A stretch of DNA of 26,490 nucleotides from assembly GCA_030435675.1 (NCBI GenBank), contig JAUCMV010000037.1:1-26490 (forward strand). The letters run 5' to 3'. This document shows, piece by piece, positions 21,812 to 26,490 of the stretch. The notes under the pieces were generated by a model. It was not told the origin of the DNA and did no database searches. It worked only from the letters and a program-made list of their open reading frames with translations. The first letter of the stretch is position 1; each line of letters starts with the position of its first letter. Made by a program: the position numbers and the translations under genes. Origin of the DNA: Steinernema hermaphroditum (Eukaryota; Nematoda; Chromadorea; Rhabditida; Steinernematidae).

Positions 21812-23022
21812 TTGGAGCGGAGGGGTCAGATGCATAACTCTTTGTATGAACAAGGCCCTAACTGTCTCCAATTGAAAGTCTTGCAGGAAACTAAGATAGT
21901 CCACAGGAAATCCAACAAGAGTAGGCGCGTTCGATCAGGCTCGTGCAGTTCTACAAGATCCAATCATAAAAATGCTATGGTACTTTGGAGCAGGAGGGTC
22001 AGATGCATAACTCTTTGTATGAACAAGGCCCTATCTGTCTCGAATTGAAAGTTTTGCAGGAAACTAAGATAGTCCACAGTAATCCCAACGGGAATAGGCG
22101 CGTTCGATCAGGCTCGTGCAGTTCTACAAGATCCAATCATAAAAATGCTATGGTACTTTGGAGCAGGAGGGTCAGATGCAGAGCTTTTGGTATGAGCAAG
22201 GCCCTATCTGTCTCGAATTGAAAGTTTTGCAGGAAACTAAGATAGTCCACAGGAATCCCAACGGGAATAGGCGCGTTCGATCAGGCTCGTGCAGTTCTAC
22301 AAGATCCAATCATAAAAATGCTATGGTACTTTGGAGCAGGAGGGTCAGATGCAGAGCTTTTGGTATGAGCAAGGCCCTATCTGTCTCGAATTGAAAGTTT
22401 TGCAGGAAACTAAGATAGTCCACAGTAATCCCAACGGGAATAGGCGCGTTCGATCAGGCTCGTGCAGTTCTACAAGATCCAATCATAAAAATGATATGGT
22501 ACTTTGGAGCAGGAGGGTCAGATGCAGAGCTTTTGGTATGAGCGAGGGCCCTGCTGTCTCGAATTGAAAGTTTTGCAGGAAACTGAGATAGTCCACATGA
22601 ATCCCAACGGGAATAGGCGCGTTCGATCAGGCTCGTGCAGTTCTACAAGATCCAATCATAAAAATGATATGGTACTTTGGAGCAGGAGGGTCAGATGCAG
22701 AAATCTTTGTATGAACAAGGCCCTATCTGTCTCGAATTGAAAGTTTTGCAGGAAACTAAGATAGTCCACAGGAATCCCAACGGGAATAGGCGCGTTTGAT
22801 CAGGCTCGTGCAGTTCTACAAGATCCACTCATAAAAATGATATGGTACTTTGGAGCAGGAGGGTCAGATGCAGAGCTTTTGGTATGAGCAAGGGCCCTGC
22901 TGTCTCGAATTGAAAGTTTTGCAGGAAACTAAGATAGTCCACAGTAATCCCAACGGGAATAGGCGCGTTCGATCAGGCTCGTGCAGTTCTACAAGATCCA
23001 CTCATAAAAATGATATGGTACT

Positions 23023-23185
23023 TTGGAGCAGGAGGGTCAGATGCAGAGCTTTTGGTATGAGCAAGGGCCCTGCTGTCTCGAATTGAAAGTTTTGCAGGAA
23101 ACTAAGATAGTCCACAGTAAATCCAACGGGAATAGGCGCGTTCGATCAGGCTCGTGCAGTTCTACAAGATCCAATCATAAAAAAA
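23023..23185 (+). repeat. Shortened monomer with 7-A junction (FCg*)
   Basis: The junction reads cataaaaaaattggagcgg. The corresponding FCg copies in blocks 1 and 2 (5,226 and 9,726) have full or one-base-short junctions. The 12-base loss is therefore not fixed in the block family. Confidence 0.85.
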
Positions 23186-23358
23186 TTGGAGCGGAGGGGT
23201 CAGATGCATAACTCTTTGTATGAACAAGGCCCTATCTGTCTCGAATTGAAAGTTTTGCAGGAAACTAAGATAGTCCACAGTAATCCCAACGGGAATAGGC
23301 GAGTTCGATCAGGCTCGTGCAGTTCTACAAGATCCAATCATAAAAATGCTATGGTACT

Positions 23359-23519
23359 TTGGAGCAGGAGGGTCAGATGCATAACTCTTTGTATGAACAA
23401 GGCCCTATCTGTCTCGAATTGAAAGTTTTGCAGGAAACTAAGATAGTCCACAGGAATCCCAACGGGAATAGGCGCGTTCGATCAGGCTCGTGCAGTTCTA
23501 CAAGATCCAATCATAAAAA
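23359..23519 (+). repeat. Shortened 161-bp monomer (HIr*)
   Basis: The junction aaaaattggagcgg matches that at 413-573 and 26,099-26,259. It precedes HNk. HIr monomers in this domain are always followed by a shortened junction. Confidence 0.88.
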
Positions 23520-23865
23520 TTGGAGCGGAGGGGTCAGATGCATAACTCTTTGTATGAACAAGGCCCTAACTGTCTCGAATTGAAAGTCTTGCAGGAAACT
23601 AAGATAGTCCACAGGAAATCCAACAAGAGTAGGCGCGTTCGATCAGGCTCGTGCAGTTCTACAAGATCCAATCATAAAAATGCTATGGTACTTTGGAGCA
23701 GGAGGGTCAGATGCATAACTCTTTGTATGAACAAGGCCCTATCTGTCTCGAATTGAAAGTTTTGCAGGAAACTAAGATAGTCCACAGTAATCCCAACGGG
23801 AATAGGCGCGTTCGATCAGGCTCGTGCAGTTCTACAAGATCCAATCATAAAAATGCTATGGTACT

Positions 23866-24031
23866 TTGGAGCAGGAGGGTCAGATGCATAACTCTTTGTA
23901 TGAACAAGGCCCTATCTGTCTCGAATTGAAAGTTTTGCAGGAAACTAAGATAGTCCACAGGAATCCCAACGGGAATAGGCGCGTTCGATCAGGCTCGTGC
24001 AGTTCTACAAGATCCAATCATAAAAATGATG
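23866..24031 (+). repeat. Shortened 166-bp monomer (HIr*)
   Basis: The junction reads aaaaatgatgttggagcaggagggg, similar to but not the same as the one at 14,903-14,920. It precedes HNk. Confidence 0.85.
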
Positions 24032-25243
24032 TTGGAGCAGGAGGGGTCAGATGCATAACTCTTTGTATGAACAAGGCCCTAACTGTCTCGAATTGAAAGT
24101 CTTGCAGGAAACTAAGATAGTCCACAGGAAATCCAACAAGAGTAGGCGCGTTCGATCAGGCTCGTGCAGTTCTACAAGATCCAATCATAAAAATGCTATG
24201 GTACTTTGGAGCAGGAGGGTCAGATGCATAACTCTTTGTATGAACAAGGCCCTATCTGTCTCGAATTGAAAGTTTTGCAGGAAACTAAGATAGTCCACAG
24301 TAATCCCAACGGGAATAGGCGCGTTCGATCAGGCTCGTGCAGTTCTACAAGATCCAATCATAAAAATGCTATGGTACTTTGGAGCAGGAGGGTCAGATGC
24401 ATAACTCTTTGTATGAACAAGGCCCTATCTGTCTCGAATTGAAAGTTTTGCAGGAAACTAAGATAGTCCACAGTAATCCCAACGGGAATAGGCGCGTTCG
24501 ATCAGGCTCGTGCAGTTCTACAAGATCCAATCATAAAAATGCTATGGTACTTTGGAGCAGGAGGGTCAGATGCATAACTCTTTGTATGAACAAGGCCCTA
24601 TCTGTCTCGAATTGAAAGTTTTGCAGGAAACTAAGATAGTCCACAGTAATCCCAACGGGAATAGGCGCGTTCGATCAGGCTCGTGCAGTTCTACAAGATC
24701 CAATCATAAAAATGCTATGGTACTTTGGAACAGGAGGGTCAGATGCATAACTCTTTGTATGAACAAGGCCCTATCTGTCTCGAATTGAAAGTTTTGCAGG
24801 AAACTAAGATAGTCCACAGTAATCCCAACGGGAATAGGCGCGTTCGATCAGGCTCGTGCAGTTCTACAAGATCCAATCATAAAAATGCTATGGTACTTTG
24901 GAGCAGGAGGGTCAGATGCAGAACTCTTTGTATGAACAAGGCCCTAACTGTCTCGAATTGAAAGTCTTGCAGGAAACTAAGATAGTCCACAGGAAATCCA
25001 ACAAGAGTAGGCGCGTTCGATCAGGCTCGTGCAGTTCTACAAGATCCAATCATAAAAATGCTATGGTACTTTGGAGCAGGAGGGTCAGATGCATAACTCT
25101 TTGTATGAACAAGGCCCTATCTGTCTCGAATTGAAAGTTTTGCAGGAAACTAAGATAGTCCACAGTAATCCCAACGGGAATAGGCGCGTTCGATCAGGCT
25201 CGTGCAGTTCTACAAGATCCAATCATAAAAATGCTATGGTACT

Positions 25244-25406
25244 TTGGAGCAGGAGGGTCAGATGCATAACTCTTTGTATGAACAAGGCCCTATCTGTCTC
25301 GAATTGAAAGTTTTGCAGGAAACTAAGATAGTCCACAGGAATCCCAACGGGAATAGGCGCGTTCGATCAGGCTCGTGCAGTTCTACAAGATCCAATCATA
25401 AAAAAA
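25244..25406 (+). repeat. Shortened monomer with 7-A junction (HIr*)
   Basis: The junction reads cataaaaaaattggagcgg and precedes HNk. It falls eight monomers (about 1.37 kb) after the one at 23,866-24,031, so its location follows the local period while its exact sequence does not. Confidence 0.85.
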
Positions 25407-26098
25407 TTGGAGCGGAGGGGTCAGATGCATAACTCTTTGTATGAACAAGGCCCTAACTGTCTCGAATTGAAAGTCTTGCAGGAAACTAAGATAGTCCACA
25501 GGAAATCCAACAAGAGTAGGCGCGTTCGATCAGGCTCGTGCAGTTCTACAAGATCCAATCATAAAAATGCTATGGTACTTTGGAGCAGGAGGGTCAGATG
25601 CATAACTCTTTGTATGAACAAGGCCCTATCTGTCTCGAATTGAAAGTTTTGCAGGAAACTAAGATAGTCCACAGTAATCCCAACGGGAATAGGCGCGTTC
25701 GATCAGGCTCGTGCAGTTCTACAAGATCCAATCATAAAAATGCTATGGTACTTTGGAGCAGGAGGGTCAGATGCATAACTCTTTGTATGAACAAGGCCCT
25801 ATCTGTCTCGAATTGAAAGTTTTGCAGGAAACTAAGATAGTCCACAGTAATCCCAACGGGAATAGGCGCGTTCGATCAGGCTCGTGCAGTTCTACAAGAT
25901 CCAATCATAAAAATGCTATGGTACTTTGGAGCAGGAGGGTCAGATGCATAACTCTTTGTATGAACAAGGCCCTATCTGTCTCGAATTGAAAGTTTTGCAG
26001 GAAACTAAGATAGTCCACAGTAATCCCAACGGGAATAGGCGCGTTCGATCAGGCTCGTGCAGTTCTACAAGATCCAATCATAAAAATGCTATGGTACT

Positions 26099-26259
26099 TT
26101 GGAACAGGAGGGTCAGATGCATAACTCTTTGTATGAACAAGGCCCTATCTGTCTCGAATTGAAAGTTTTGCAGGAAACTAAGATAGTCCACAGGAATCCC
26201 AACGGGAATAGGCGCGTTCGATCAGGCTCGTGCAGTTCTACAAGATCCAATCATAAAAA
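26099..26259 (+). repeat. Shortened 161-bp monomer (HIr*)
   Basis: It begins with ggaacagg, the local marker also seen at 24,727, and ends with the 12-base loss, aaaaattggagcgg. It precedes an HNr monomer that is itself shortened. Confidence 0.87.
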
Positions 26260-26420
26260 TTGGAGCGGAGGGGTCAGATGCATAACTCTTTGTATGAACA
26301 AGGCCCTAACTGTCTCGAATTGAAAGTCTTGCAGGAAACTAAGATAGTCCACAGGAATCCCAACGGGAATAGGCGCGTTCGATCAGGCTCGTGCAGTTCT
26401 ACAAGATCCAATCATAAAAA
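26260..26420 (+). repeat. Shortened monomer (HNr*) next to another shortened one
   Basis: The junction reads aaaaattgggagcaggagggg, with an extra G in ttgggag. This is the only place where two shortened monomers are adjacent. It pairs the HN box 1 combination, gtcttgc included, with the r allele of box 2, where every other HN copy carries k. That points to exchange between monomers. Confidence 0.85.
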
Positions 26421-26490
26421 TTGGGAGCAGGAGGGGTCAGATGCATAACTCTTTGTATGAACAAGGCCCTAACTGTCTCGAATTGAAAGT
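26421..26490 (+). repeat. Partial satellite monomer at right edge (HN type)
   Basis: About 70 bases of a monomer with taactctttg and ccctaac, ending after gaattgaaagt at the window edge. The array evidently continues beyond the window. Confidence 0.93.

Larger units (their letters stand above)
21475..23358 (+). repeat. 11-monomer block, copy 3 (monomers 125-135)
   Basis: The order is FIr FIs* HNk HIs FIr FIs FCr KIr FCs FCg* HIs. It matches the blocks at 3,668 and 8,341 and shares actgag (22,582-22,587). Private changes are gagcgagg (about 22,541), cacatgaat (about 22,596) and gtttgat (about 22,795), the only C-to-T change I saw at a core CpG. Two junctions are shortened here that are full length in copy 1. 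Confidence 0.85.
1..26490 (+). repeat. 173-bp satellite DNA tandem array, whole window
   Basis: The same unit of about 173 bp repeats head to tail across the whole window, with 153 complete copies and a partial copy at each edge, all in one orientation. I counted copies from the recurring TTGGAGC phase point and checked the cumulative coordinates against each length change. Copies differ mainly at two short variable boxes that exist as a few discrete alleles; the rest is almost identical. No inserted element, inversion or unique spacer interrupts it. Long homogeneous arrays with a near-nucleosome-length monomer are typical of eukaryotic centromeric, pericentromeric or subtelomeric satellites. 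That placement is inference, since no flanking DNA is visible. I do not recognise the family; by eye it is not human alpha satellite, Arabidopsis 178-bp or maize CentC. Confidence 0.98.
23186..26490 (+). repeat. Right H-rich domain, monomers 135-154
   Basis: The order is HIs HIr* HNk HIs HIr* HNk HIs HIs HIs HIs NNk HIs HIr* HNk HIs HIs HIs HIr* HNr* and a partial HN copy. Box 1 is H in every copy except NNk at 24,898. The F and K alleles are absent after 23,185. The section HNk HIs HIs HIs from 24,032 recurs from 25,407, and both carry ggaacagg instead of ggagcagg on the junction after the third HIs-type copy (24,727 and 26,101). The offset is 1,374 bp, eight monomers. Confidence 0.88.

Noticed and set aside
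67..26448. More than a hundred overlapping plus-strand open frames of about 78 codons, each with the same peptide pattern
   Set aside because: They follow mechanically from the repeat. Each starts at TTG in TTGGAGC, passes through one 173-bp monomer and ends at the fixed TGA of the next. The frame shifts at each copy, neighbours overlap by 64 bases, and no promoter, ribosome site or domain is recognisable.
1..26490. CRISPR array
   Set aside because: Repeats are directly adjacent, 173 bp long and without unique spacers, and no cas-like gene is present.
1..26490. Known satellites (human alpha, Arabidopsis 178-bp, maize CentC) or telomere repeats
   Set aside because: Characteristic motifs of those families as I know them are not recognisable here, and no TTAGGG or TTTAGGG runs occur. 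A database search would be needed to exclude less familiar families.
1..26490. Minisatellite within a protein-coding gene
   Set aside because: The unit length of 173 is not a multiple of three and a stop recurs in every frame within two monomers in nearly all copies.

Overview
This 26,490-base window is one uninterrupted head-to-tail satellite DNA array. Nothing else is visible: no unique sequence, conventional gene, RNA gene, transposon or CRISPR. It holds 153 complete monomers plus a 66-base partial at the left edge and a partial of about 70 bases at the right edge, all in the same orientation. The modal monomer is 173 bp. Single-base insertions give 174 bp and junction deletions give 161-168 bp. 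GC of a typical monomer is about 44.5% (77 of 173, counted by hand). The array runs off both edges, so its true size is unknown. The structure suggests a eukaryotic centromeric, pericentromeric or subtelomeric satellite in a long-read assembly (inference). I do not recognise the monomer as a named family and cannot name the organism.

I number monomers 1-153 from position 67, with each monomer beginning at TTGGAGC. In that phase the monomer has two near-invariant parts (residues about 53-90 and 113-150) and two variable boxes. Box 1 (residues 23-40) has four alleles: F = gagcttttggtatgagc, N = gaactctttgtatgaac, K = gaaatctttg..., H = taactctttg.... A linked site (residues 43-52) is I (ccctatc), C (gccctgctg), N (ccctaac) or S (cctagctg or ccagctg). 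Box 2 (residues 92-112) is s (cagtaatccc), r (caggaatccc), k (caggaaatccaacaagagt), g (cagtaaatcc), l (cctcagtaatccc) or e (caggaaatccaacgaga). A monomer is written with three letters, such as FCs, and * marks a shortened monomer. Residue 164 (c or a) and residue 152 (a or c) are further markers.

Layout: 67-2,465 is rich in H and N monomers with an 8-monomer period. 2,466-3,667 is transitional with a 6-monomer repeat. 3,668-10,590 holds an 11-monomer block, an N/F dimer stretch, a 9-monomer duplication and a second copy of the block. 10,591-15,430 is two tandem copies of a 14-monomer higher-order repeat of about 2.42 kb. 15,431-19,244 is a less orderly, more diverged stretch that includes four consecutive 174-bp monomers. 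19,245-23,358 re-uses the 10-monomer core of the 14-mer and then a third copy of the 11-monomer block. 23,186-26,490 returns to an H-rich domain with an 8-monomer period of 1,374 bp. The two H-rich domains flank an F/K-rich centre.

The many overlapping plus-strand open frames of about 78 codons are a by-product of the repeat. Because 173 is not a multiple of 3, each frame runs through one monomer into the next and stops at a fixed TGA. I annotate no protein-coding gene. The best leads are the nested higher-order organisation, one indel-prone junction class, and a strongly conserved 38-bp core with most of its CpGs intact.
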